Assembly (NCBI GenBank): GCA_035582835.1
Contig: JAYKAV010002766.1
Coordinates: 707,521-771,520 of the forward strand
Length of the DNA stretch: 64,000 nucleotides
From: Phoebastria nigripes
Taxonomy: Eukaryota > Chordata > Aves > Procellariiformes > Diomedeidae
Direction of reading: 5' to 3'
Under the pieces are notes generated by a model. It was not told the origin of the DNA. It saw only the letters and a program-made list of their open reading frames with translations, and made no database searches. Both the position numbers and the translations under genes were made by a program. Shown here one piece after another: positions 49,501-61,500 of this stretch. Within the stretch, counting starts at the first letter, position 1. Each line of letters begins with the position of its first letter.

Positions 49501-52500
49501 CCCGCTGATGTAGATGTCGGAGATCTGTAAGGAAGCGGCACAGCCATGGGGCGACGCTGGAGGAGGAAAGGCTCCACCAGGCACGTCCAGTTTCTATGAA
49601 CTTGCCCAACACCTGGCAGCTGTCAGGAAGGGCAGGAGGAAACTCCTGGTCACCATGGGGGAGAGGGGACCCCACAGCCGACAAACTTGGGAACGGACCA
49701 CCAGACCCGCAGGAGAGCACTGGGGTGCCGAGCTGTGGCATGGTTTGGGCAGACTGGAGATCCAGGCAGGCGAGGGAGGCACAGCCGTTTGCCGACCCCA
49801 TTTCACAGGAGCACAAGGCGTTGCTTGGCCATGCGTACAGCCCAGCCCAGCCCAGCCCTGCTGGCACAGGAGCTGCCACCGCCGGACCCCGGCTTCCTAC
49901 CACCGCCGAGCTCACTGGAGCTGCTCCTCTGCCCAGGCTCCGCTCTCAGGAGCAGCTGCTGCAGTAATTTCTTTACTGAAAGAGTGGTTAAACATTGGAA
50001 CAGGCTGCCCAGGGAAGTGGTCGAGTCACCATCCCTGGAGGTATTTAAAAGACATGTAGATGAGGCGCTTAGGGACATGGTTTAGTGGGCATGGTGGTGT
50101 TGGGTTGACGGTTGGACTCGATGATCTTAGAGGTCTTTTCCAACCTTAATGATTCTATGCTGCCACATGTGCTCCGAGCACACCGGAGAGCAGCATTGTG
50201 CAGCCGGCAGTCCACGGCACGCCCCGGCGCGTTACACCGGCACCATCCCCCCCAGCCAGGGCTCGGGGTGCAGCTTGCCAGGAATGCAACGCCCTGGTGA
50301 GACAGGGGCCCAGGCGGGTCTCTTCCCGGCCCGAACACACTGTGCCAACACCAATGCTTGTGCATCCTCCTGTACAAACCCGCTCCACTGCCCGNTCCTG
50401 CCCAGCACCCACTGCGAGGAGCCCCAGCACCCTCAGACACCCAGGGCTCGTGCAGGAACGGTCGGCCCCATCCAGCAGCACCCATGGCTGGGCAGCGAGG
50501 GAGCACCCAAGAGGGGACCACCAACGCCATCCCTCGCCGGGGCTGCTGGCGTGGCGGGGGGTGCTCCACCTGGAGCATCATGTTGTAAAAAACCAGAACA
50601 AAACAAAACAAAGAAACCCACAACTTAAGGAGTGGGAAACAGTGCTCGGAGGTGCTGTTTGAGAAGATGCATGGGGCAGAGGTCTCTCCTTGACCTCCAG
50701 CCAGCAGAGCCGCTTGGAGCGAGGCCACCAGCTCCATCCCGCGGGGAAAAGGCAAGGATGGTGAGAAGGCTGTTGCNTCCCCCCTCTGCCTCCCCGTGCC
50801 TGGAAAGGCAGGTGCAGGGCGTGCTGGTGGCAGGGGTGCCGTGACCCACTTCCCCAACAAAAGAGACTGACAGTCACAGACCCCTCTTAGACAGACGCAC
50901 AGGACTGGCTGCAAATCCCAGACTTGCACGTGACAAAACGCACGTGTCTCCGCATGCCAGCATATTTCTGATTGGCACAGCTTCCTCCTCGCCCATTCCC
51001 TCCCCGCCCCCAGCTCCCCAATTAGTACAATTACCTCTCCTTAATTAAGGGGCAGACAAAGGGGAAGATGTGAGCCTCACATATTTTCCGGGGCGCCTGT
51101 GGAAAGGCAATGCGGGCTGTTTGCTCGCTTGATTCTTCTTCCCGGCACTGCAGGGAAGAAGGTGTGCCAGGACCCACCCGCCACCCCTCCGAGCCACCTC
51201 CGCCCTGAAAACAGCCAGTTGCTTTATTCCCCTCAAAAATACACCCGGCTGAGTGCTGGCATTGCACGGGTCCCAGCTGCCAGAGATCCCTTTGCAGGCA
51301 GGAGACAGGGACCTGCAGGATTAGCTGCCTCTCCCGCTGGCGGGGAGGATGCTGCCGAGGCACGGCACGGCACGGCGAGCAGCGGTGTAATTGGTATGCT
51401 GCAGCTTACCTCCCTCTCCCGAGCCTGATACTCTCATCACACACAAAACTGCTCTTTGTCAGCCGCTGCCACACCGCCGGCGCTGCCTTTAACTCCTCCA
51501 GCCCCAGGGCCGGGTTTCCTTAGGGATGCTGGGACCCAGCACCCAGCGGCAGAGCCAGGATGGATAGGGCGAGCGGCAGGATGGGACCCTTCATGCCTGC
51601 AGGGAGCAGGGAGGGACCCACAAACCTCCGCCTGCCCAGCACCCCCTTATTGATTACCTGGCAGCTCTTAATTAAGAGCGGAATGAAACCTTCTGCGAAC
51701 CCACCCATCGGCTGTGCCCCACCTGGGCTCTCCAGCACCGCTGCCCACCAGGGAGCTCCTGGCGGCACCCAGCTCAGATAAATCCTTTATTTTCAATCAT
51801 GCACACAGCACTGGGGTTCTCCAACTGCTGGGCCTTTCCCTGAGGGCATCCTTGCAGGAGACCCTCCTAGAGATGCGCTTACGGGAGGTGCAGGATGCGG
51901 CACCAGCTCCACCCTCCTTTCTTCACATGTCTGTGTCAGGACAAAGATTTAGGGAGGCACTGGCGAGAAGAGAGAGCAGAAACTCGCGGGACCTGGGGCC
52001 AGCCCCTTCCAAACCCTTCCAGCATCAGCCTCACACACCAAGCAACCGGTAGCAGGACACTGAAGGCCGGATGGTGGCTGTGACACCAGTCCCAATCCGG
52101 NAAAGGTATCGGGGGCCACAGCCCCTTTCCTGCCCCTCCAACCACGCGCTTGTCCTGGGGCGTGCGGAGCTTGGCCAAACCCAAGGGCGCCTTCAGCCTG
52201 CTCTGTCACCCCCAAAGAGCGACCTCCAAACAGCAACAACNGGCTCCAAAACACAGCATCATCCCCTCCTCTTTCTCTCAGAGCCCCCTCGGAATAGGCA
52301 GAGCCCCCGTGCCTCCACGTTCACCCGCTGTCACCCGCCTGGGAGCTGAGCGCAGGGCAGGAAGGGGACACCCCAAACTCACACCCGACGCAGCAGCCCC
52401 AAGGGCATGTGTGCCACCAGCGACAGCAAGCACGCTGCCGACGGCAAACGCAACGGCACCAAGAGCCCGTATGACCGCCGGCCGCACCCACCGGCTCTGG

Positions 52501-55500
52501 CAAGAGCTGCTCTCTGGTCACCCGTGCCAGGAGTGGAGGACAGGATGGGTCGGTCCTTGGGGGATGCTTTCCCAGTGAGATGCTCGTAGGGGAAAAGGCT
52601 TCGGGAGCTTTCTGCATCAGAGTCCTCCCGCCCGCGCTCAGCACGAGGTTACACCTCACCGAGATGACCATCCCCAGGGGCCACCAGGATCTGGGGTCCA
52701 CTGAACCAGGTCCCCCCACCCCGCTCCAAAAAGGGGATGAGGGCACACGCAGACACTGACCATTCCTCCAGCTGGCCCCGAGCTCCCACTCCGAGCCCGG
52801 CCCTCTGCAGCGAGCCTGCAGCTGCCTTCAGAGGGAGACGCCGCAGTCCCACCAGCTCCAGCACCCTTGGCCGGCCGGCGTGCCGGNTCGCTGCCATACC
52901 CCGAGGAGCTCCGGGCCGCGCCACCGCTGCGCCCGCTGAAGGAGGATGGGCTGCGGGAGGCCGGCAGTCCATGCCTATCTCCCTCCCCAGCCTGAGATGA
53001 TGGCAACCCTGAGGTTCTCCCCACACTGGGGTTTTCTAGCTGATCCACCATGGGGGACGGCGTAGACAGCTCCGAAACGGTGCCCGGCTCTGCTGCGGAG
53101 GAGCACGTCCATGCGGCGCTGGAGCTGGGATCGTTGCTGCCTCCTCTCCTCCAGGCACCCAGGGCACTGCCGGCCCCTGGCTCCCGGCTCTTCGCTGGCT
53201 CCTCGCCGGACACGGTGCTTGCCGGGGACAGGAGCCGCTCCACATGGCCATCGGTCACCCCGTGCAGGGGCAGCAGCACAGCCCGGCGGCTGCCCACACC
53301 GCTCCTCTGCAGCTCGACCAGCCGGCTCACCGCCTTCTCACAGTCCTTCTCGGCCGGGTTCTCCAGCAAGCGGGCGATGACGGTGGTGCCTTCCTCCAGG
53401 GAAGCCCCCACCGCACCCACCCGCCGTGGCTCCAGCACCAGGCGAGCTTTCTGCACCTCCCCCTGAAACCGCTCCTTCACCTGCACGATGAGCCCGGGGT
53501 GCAGGGCCGCCGGGTTGGGGTCCCCCCCACGACGCCGGCTCCCGGTGGGCTCCTCTCCTCCCTCCTGCCGGGGGGCTGCCTTCATCTTCAGCACCTCCTC
53601 ATCCTCAGCGACCTCCAGGGCCGGGGGCTCCTCCTGTGGGGCTGCATCCGGCATCGCTCTCCTCTTCCCCTTCCGCCTCCGTTTAAAGCGGACCCTTTTT
53701 TTGGGAGACAGGGGCGCCTTTCCCGCAGCTTTTTCTTTCGGCTCTTTAACGCAGCCCAGAGAATTCCCCATCTCCTCCTCCTCCTCAGTGCCGGCAGTAA
53801 CGCAGCTAAGCGAGTCACCGGCTCCCAAATAAATCCTGAGCCGGGCTTCATCGAATCAAATACACGCCGTACACCATGCCGCGGACTGCCCCCCGCCGCC
53901 GCTCCCTCCCGCCAGCCCTGCCGCTGCCGCCGCCGCTCCAGACAGCCATCTTACAGCCTGGGCGCTGCGAGAAGACAAATTCAAAGCATCTCACTGCAGT
54001 TCAGAAATCACTTGACCTAAAAGCAGAGGGAGCGGGGATTGGCTGCGGCGTCCTTCTCTCCAAATATGAGGTAATTGGAGCACGGCCCTCGCCAACACAA
54101 ACAGGGAGCAGGAATCAGGCAGCGGAGTGGGGAGGGGGAGCGGGAGAGGCTGGGGTGGGGGGATAAAAAACACAAAACCCGGGGAAGGTTGGCAAAGGTA
54201 GCATAAAGGAAGGGGTGGGAGAGAAATGGGGGAAAAAAAAAGCAGGGAGGAGTCAGAGCGGCTCTGCATGCACGCCAACAGGGACACGGAGCCGCCGCGC
54301 CGGCTCCTGCAGGGGTGTTTCTCTCCAGTTCCAGAGGTTTGGTTAATTCTTAATGCCGAGAGCCCCAAGAAACCGGCTCGTATGCCCACCCTCCTGCCAG
54401 GCTCACCCAGCTCGGAGCACGGAGGGGCAGCCCAAGGTGCCCTGGAGAGCAGGCATCGCTCCAGGGAGCCGCAGTCGCAGGGTCCCAACAGGCTACAACA
54501 GTGCCAATGCTCCCGTCCCAGTCCAGCCCCACGTCCTGCCTCTCTCCTGCACCTCCTGCCCCGAGCGCCAACAAGGGCAGGGGTTCGAGGAGCACGCAGC
54601 ATCGCGACTCCTCTCACCAGCTCAGAGGGACCAGAGCAGGGTAACACATGCCAGAAGCAGAGACGAGACAGAAAACAGGGAGCAGGGGGCACTGGCCCAC
54701 CCCAAACCCCTCCCCAGGGCTCTCCCAGCTGCCTGCCCCCGGGCAGCGGCACTGGGACACAGGAGATTAAGAGGTTCACAATGGAGCTACAACCCCAGAA
54801 AAAAATCCCGTTAGCGCAGGCGGGGAGAGGACGCGCAGGCTCGCTGGCACCAGCCTAGCTCCCCTGGGGCCCCCCCCCCGTCACCTGCCCTGTCCCCCAC
54901 TGCAGGGTGGCAGCGTCCCCTCCCAGTTGGGTGCGGAGGGGACCCAAGAGCTCCTGCTTGGGCTCTGCCATCCCCTCTCTGGTCCCCTGCAGCACAGCAC
55001 GCACCAGGGCAGGGCCACCCCGAGGACAGCGGGGACAGGATGCCACCAGCCAGGGCCCCACCGGAGACGACAGTGACTCATCAGCACCCAGACCCTGCTC
55101 NACTCCAGCTGCTTCCCAGGGCCAAAACACTGGCAGAGCGCCTCATCAGCAGCCTTACACCCGATTTAGACCCATGCTCCCCCCAAAAGCCTCTTCCTGA
55201 GAAATACAGGTCAGGAGGGGCTCGCCCAGCGCACGGGGCCAGCCTGGCCGCGCTGGCACAGGGCACACACGTGGCCCAAGCGAGGTGGCAGCTCCCCGGG
55301 GCATTGCCCACTCATCCTCCAAAAATGAAAAGCTTCCTTACGAGGTCCCAAAGCCAGCGCTAGTCTCATCTGAGAGATGCCAGCAGGGATACGGCAGGGA
55401 GCCGGGACGCAGCAGCTCCCAGGGGCTCAGTCCCGCGGCGGTGACGGCCCCAGAGCTAATGCCACATCACTAACGAGCTGCTGGCAGCAGCACCGCCAAG

Positions 55501-58500
55501 CAAGCCGCACGTGCCAACGCACTGGTGGCATTAGGGGCCACGCGTCATCCCCCTGCGGGCATCAAAGCTACAACCGGATAATTTGAAGCTATTAAATACC
55601 CGAGACCCTGTTTTGCAAGAGCATCTATAGCACACGATTGCTGGAGACGGTCCTAAGTGTGTTCCCCAGCACCCCAGCTGGGTCAGAGAGCTTCTCCCAT
55701 CCCTGTCCTGAACCGCCGTCACGCAGCTGACATTTTCCATCCCAACAAAAGATCCCGTGGCTGCGCCGACCACCCAAAGGGCCGGGAGCGCCTAGGGATA
55801 ACAGCCCCATACGGGTGTGAGCTCAGCCTGTCCCCCCCGCGGCCCCCTCTGAATTTGCTCTTCTCCTCCAGAGACTCAGCTGAGCAAACAGCTACCGCCA
55901 ACAACCCTGGTGCCAACCGGGAGGCCACCGCACACAACCCATCATTAATGATTTCATTATGTAAATGATGAGAAAAGGACGTTGCTATTCTCCGACACCG
56001 GTCTCCATGACACTGCAATGTGTGTTGATCCTCCGGCCCAATCTGCGTGCCGGCATCACCACAAAACACGCGCACGCGGAGACAGATGCCAACGCCCTGG
56101 GGAGACAACGTGCTCCCGCCGTCCGCCCCGTATCCTCCAGCAAGGAGCTCTCGTGACCTACCTGGAAGTGGAGGATGATCGTCCATATGAGCCCCAGGGT
56201 GAGCTTGGGGTTGCCGTCCGTAATGTCATCGTTGCGAATGTTCACCAGTTTCACCTGAAAGACAAGCAACAGGGTCAAAGCTCCCCATCAGCCTCACCCA
56301 CAGAGAGCGTGGGGGGACGCGTCCCTGACCACGCTGTCCCCAGGGCCACCCCAGGCACTCCAGTGGGGAGCGGACACACAAGACCCCAGAGCTTCCCGAC
56401 AAGGCAGCAAGGCCACCCCAGGCCCCTACTCAGGAAGGGGGAAGGAAGGATTTTTCACGTCTCTAGCACTCTCTATCTAGAAGTGCTTTCCCAGCACTTA
56501 ACAGCTTTATTTCAGCTCACACGGAGAAGTGCCTCGTCCCCAAAGCCCTGAGCACTAGTGCATAATTTAATAGCTACAGACCACAGAGCATGGTTAAAAG
56601 AGGATGGCCGAGCTTTATTAACTCCCTCCTGGGTTCAAAACCAAGCTGCTAATCAATCAGCCCTAACAAAGGCAGAAGCGCCAGCGCTGCCCTCGCTGAG
56701 GGTCCTTCCCCAGCACCCACCGAAAGCCCCTGCCCTGGCAGACTTCGGCCCCACGCAGTCCCAGAGCTGCTCCCTCCCGGCTGCTTTGCTCTAGGGGTGG
56801 TTTAAATGCATGTCCAGTCCCTGAACCCCATGGAGATGTCTGCAGCACCGGGAGCACCAGCCTCGGTGCTTTCAGCAGATGCAAACCGGAGTGGTGCTGC
56901 CCAGCTGCTGCTCCTGCTCTCCTCGCAGCCGCCCTCCCGGGAGCTGCCACGTGCTTTGGGCTCTTCTCCCCTGGCAGGCTCCCCACGGGGGTGTCCCCGC
57001 TCCCCAACACTCAATGGGACCCCACAATCTCTAGCAGAAGCATCTGGGCAAGACGACCCAGCAAGGCCGCTATCACTAGGCCATCATGCTTCAAAGGAAA
57101 ATTTCATCCAAGTAGAGGAACAAGCTCCCAAGAGCCCCCGGCAAAATGTCTCTATCAAGGGGCTGGGGAGGAGGAGGGGAGGGGCTGGAAGCGGCTCACC
57201 CTCCCTGGAGTGGGGCACGTGCTCAAATTTATTCAGTGGCCTCAGGCCAGCGGAGAGAGAAAAATATCTGCTTCAGCATGAACTGGTACAATTTATCATC
57301 GTCTCGGCATATCTGAGGGGCATCACGGCGGGGAGACCTGACCGAACAGGTGGAACAGGACACCCGGCCCCGGGGCTGCGGGGGTTTCACCTGCAGAGCC
57401 AACAAGTCTCGGGATGCATCCCACTGCTCCGGGCAGGATCTGCCTGGGGGTGCGGAGGATGCCTGGACTCTGCCAGCTGTGCAGGCACTGTGGGGCCAGC
57501 ACCTCCCAAAAGCTCGGCGGAGGGAGCCTGCTCTCCGAAAGCCGAAGGGTGATGCTGCCCAGGGGCAGCACGGGAGGACAATACGTCTGTGCTGCCGTCT
57601 GGAGGGGTGATGCTGCACAAAGAGGCACCTGGCTGTGCCAGCGCTGAGGCCGTGGCTGTGTGGGGCTGAGCAGGAGCCAGCTGCCCCATCTCCCCCGAAG
57701 CTGGTGGGAAGGCACGGATATGCTGCAGCCACCCATCCCCACTGCCGGGATCTGCCGGGAAGCCCCAGGTGAGGCTTTCAGGGTGCAGAAGTGACTGTCT
57801 GTGACATTTGCAAACCCCTTCCCAGAACTGGAGTCTGATCCTTCATTTTGATACTAGTTTTTGTGCCACATGGGCGGTTCTGAGAGCACACAACGCCTAC
57901 GGGGGAAAGTCCCCTGACAGCTGTCCTCAACCAGCACCAGCACCACGGGGACAGGCACATCCTGGCAGAGGCTGATGCTGCTTCTCAACACCCTTCCCGA
58001 GCCCCGACCAGGAGAAAGAACCACAAATCACCCAGCTCTGCTTCTGGATGAGGCTAAATCAGCCCTTACCTGTCGCTGCTTCAGGAAATCCAGGGCGATC
58101 TGCACGTTCTGCAGCCGGTGGAAACGCATCCGCCCCTTCTCACGTGGCTGCAAGAGAGAGGCGGCAGCTTCAGGTCAGGCTCGTGGGGCCGGGCTGGCAG
58201 CCCCCTGCATGCACAGCCGCCCCCCGCATGCCCCCGGGAGCTGCCCGCAGCAGCCCCCCACACTCAGCGTGCTCGTGTGACCCCCCTGTGCACTCCACAC
58301 ACCCTGCTCTATCTTCTTGCTCTGGAGGCAAATAAAGTCATTGCTACGCACGATCCTGCTGAAAGAGGGCAAAAAGCCCAGAGTGGGGCAGGGAGGTGGG
58401 AAGACCCTGAGATCTCGACCTCCTCTGTGTGCCACGAGACCCCAAGGGTCTGCATCCAGGCTCTGAGCCAGGCACTGCACGGCTGCTGGCGGCAGGCAGG

Positions 58501-61500
58501 ATTGGCTCAGTCTCTAGATCCCAGGGCAGGATCTCACCCATCCCATGATCAGCCAGACAAGCTGGGAAGAGGGCTCAGCAAAGAGAGATTTACCCGAGCA
58601 GGTACAGAGTCCGACCCGTCCAGGTGGAAGCAGAGCAGGTCTGCTCCACAGCAGGACGTGAGGACCCAGGCAGGGACCGGTCGTGGGTCCCCACTGATGG
58701 CAGAAAAACCCCGACCTCAGCATCAGCCCCTGTAGACCCAGCTCAGCTCCTCCCGCATGCGGGCAGGGGCTGCTGCTCCGGGTACCATCTCTGAACCCTT
58801 GGGGAGGGGAGAAATGAGATGCCCTGGGCTGTGTTCATNGCCGCTGCTGCAGGTGGGGGATTTTCCGAGGTACCCAGCGGCTGAGCCGTGGCCAGGGGAA
58901 GGGTATGGGATGCTGGTCCTGCTTTGAATCAGCAGGAGGGGGAGGATTGACGCCCAAATCCTGATCCCAGCCTCAATATGAGGCATCACCAGGATGCTCT
59001 GAACTGCTAGGACACCTCAAGTCCTCTGAGTCACCTTCCTTCCCCAGTCTGAAGGGGAAGAGCTGTCCCTGCAAGGGGAACATCTCCAGGAAGGTGCTAC
59101 AGCCCCAGCTCCTCCTGCGCTGTTCCAGGAGGGAGGTGACACCGTGCACAAGGGAATTGTCACCCAGAGCAAGGGGGCTGGAAAACACACTTTCTCTTAC
59201 ACCTGAGCAAGGTTTTGGGGTCTGGCCCCTTTGGGGTAACCCTTGGCTGGGGCTGGGCTGTGCTCACTCCCACCTCCACTCGCATGCACGGGGTTGCCGG
59301 TGGCACCCCGGACCCCACGGTGGCACCAGCCCCCCGAGAAGGTGCCTGTGCCCGGAGCCTGTCCATGCAGTGCGAGGTGAGCAGCCGTCACAGCGGCCCC
59401 CCCGAGGGCTGAGCAGGCAGGGGCCCGGCCGGGAGCAGCGTGCAGGACCCGTCCCTGTCCCCTCCCGGCCCGTGGCGGGGACACATGCTGTCACACCAGG
59501 TGGGTGGCGTGCCCTGACTGCAGGCCGACACTGCAATGCACGCGCAGATAATCCAGTTAACGTGAACACAGCCCGGTAACGAGGACCGCGGCATCGGCTG
59601 CCTCTCCGCTCTTCCAGCTTCCCCTCTGCAGACCCTCGCTCGGGGCGACCACCCTGGGCGAGTTGGGTGGGTTTTATCAAAAACCCCGGCTAAAACTGAA
59701 AAGAGGGGAAGGTCGGAGCCCCCAGCGATGCTGGGCTGCACTGGACTATCTGACGGCACTCCAGCGTCCACCACGATTATGCTGTGGCCAGGGCCGACTC
59801 AACCTACTTCTTCATCATCATCATCTTCCTCCTCACGCTCTTCGCTGCTTGCACGGCACCAGGCCGGCGCTCTCACCAGGCGAAGGCTCCTCTGAGCTGG
59901 CGGCTCTATTTGCTAATGAGGACGGGAGGGACAGCGGCGATGGGAGGGTGACACAACAGGGAGACAGAATGGAAACCAAAATGCAACACCCAGGTAAAAG
60001 GAAAAACAAAAGAGTGGGGACGAAGGCAGCTGGATCTTCGGCACACCCCGAGCTCGAGCACGGAAATTTCCCCCCGGCTTTGAAAGCCGAAGCGAAGAGA
60101 AGGAAGTTGTCTGGATCACAAATAGCTCGATCCAATTTTTCAGCCCCCACAAAAGCTGATTTGGCATCTCGGGAGGATAATGGAGGGAGTTAGGAGATCT
60201 TTGCCCAGATCCTATTTTAGGGGAAAACTAAAATAATTCCTGCTGTGCTACCCTGTTGCAGCAATCGGGATCTTCCCAGAGCTGAGTGAATGTGTCAGTC
60301 TGAGGAGGAGGAAGGAGGGGGACTCTACGATGCTCAAGACGCAGGAAGAGGTTTGCACGCCACCGACTGCTACAAATCCAGCTCGTGCAGGAGCCGAGCA
60401 CAGGACAGGAGTGTCAAATCTGAGCTAAACTGCTGGGCACGCTGTCACAGAAACAGTTTTAGTCAAAGCCACTATTATCTGTTATTTTAAATATGGAGCC
60501 AAATCTAGAAGACAAAGGCGTGTAAGCCTTCACAGAAAGAGGGCACTACCCAGGGCACCATAAGCCAACGGCTTTAATCACATGCTTTGGTGGTATCCAA
60601 GAGACCAGCCTGGGGAACACGGGTTTGAGTGAAAATAAATAAAATAATAATAATAATAAAAAATAATAATAGTAATAATAATAAAACAAACAATGACAGA
60701 CATCTGAAAACAAAACTATGGCATAAGAAATGACAGCTGATGGCTGGGAGCGGAGGGGAGCAGGGGGGAGAACGGAGGGGGGCTCGGGGCGGGCACCAGC
60801 GTCGCTGCCCAGCTGTGGGGACCTACCAGCTTCACTCCCGACAGCACCTCCAGGAGGGAGATGAGGTTGTGGCCATCTCGCAAGTCTTCGTAGAGGTCAT
60901 TGATGTGCTTGCGCACCTGCGGAGAGCCAGGGAGGAAAAGCCATCAGATCCGCGCGCCTCCTGTGCTCTCCCACTGTTTGCAAGAGCGCAGGAGGAAGGC
61001 AGCGGCGTCTGCAAGCAGATGTCTCCCTCCAAGCCGCGTGCATTTAAAATGGTTATTCCAGAATTATCACTAAGGAAAGCAGCCTCCCGTTTCCCAAATG
61101 ACCTGGCAGAAGCTGCTGCCAATTTTACGCATGAAATCAAACTGTTAAACCATCCGTACTCCAGGCAATCCCGTAATACTGCACTCAGACCTCTGCAGAA
61201 AGGGTAGCTCAGTCCTGAAGCGGTGGTTTAATTGCTTACGCTACCTTACAGCGTCTCCCAAAACACGGCACCTAGTTTCCATCTGAGAGCAGAGGAGGTT
61301 TCTGTGGGGCGGCGTGGCTGCGAGAGCAGGCTGACTGCATGCAGCCTCTGTACCTGCTCTTCCCCCAGACACCAGGACCTTGCCCTGGGGTTTTATTCAG
61401 CTGGGAAACCCCAGATGTCTTCCCACAGCAGCCTCAAGCAGGTGGCCTCAAGATTTTTCTTTTTTCCCCTCCCTTGTAAGATTTAGAAAGTAGTCAAAAG

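Noticed and set aside
50069..50929. 286-codon minus-strand open frame
   Set aside because: Overlaps the CR1 element and GC-rich intron; no family resemblance.
60300..60720. AT-rich stretch as an origin or retroposed tail
   Set aside because: It is explained by a simple AAT microsatellite; no target duplication or body sequence is seen.
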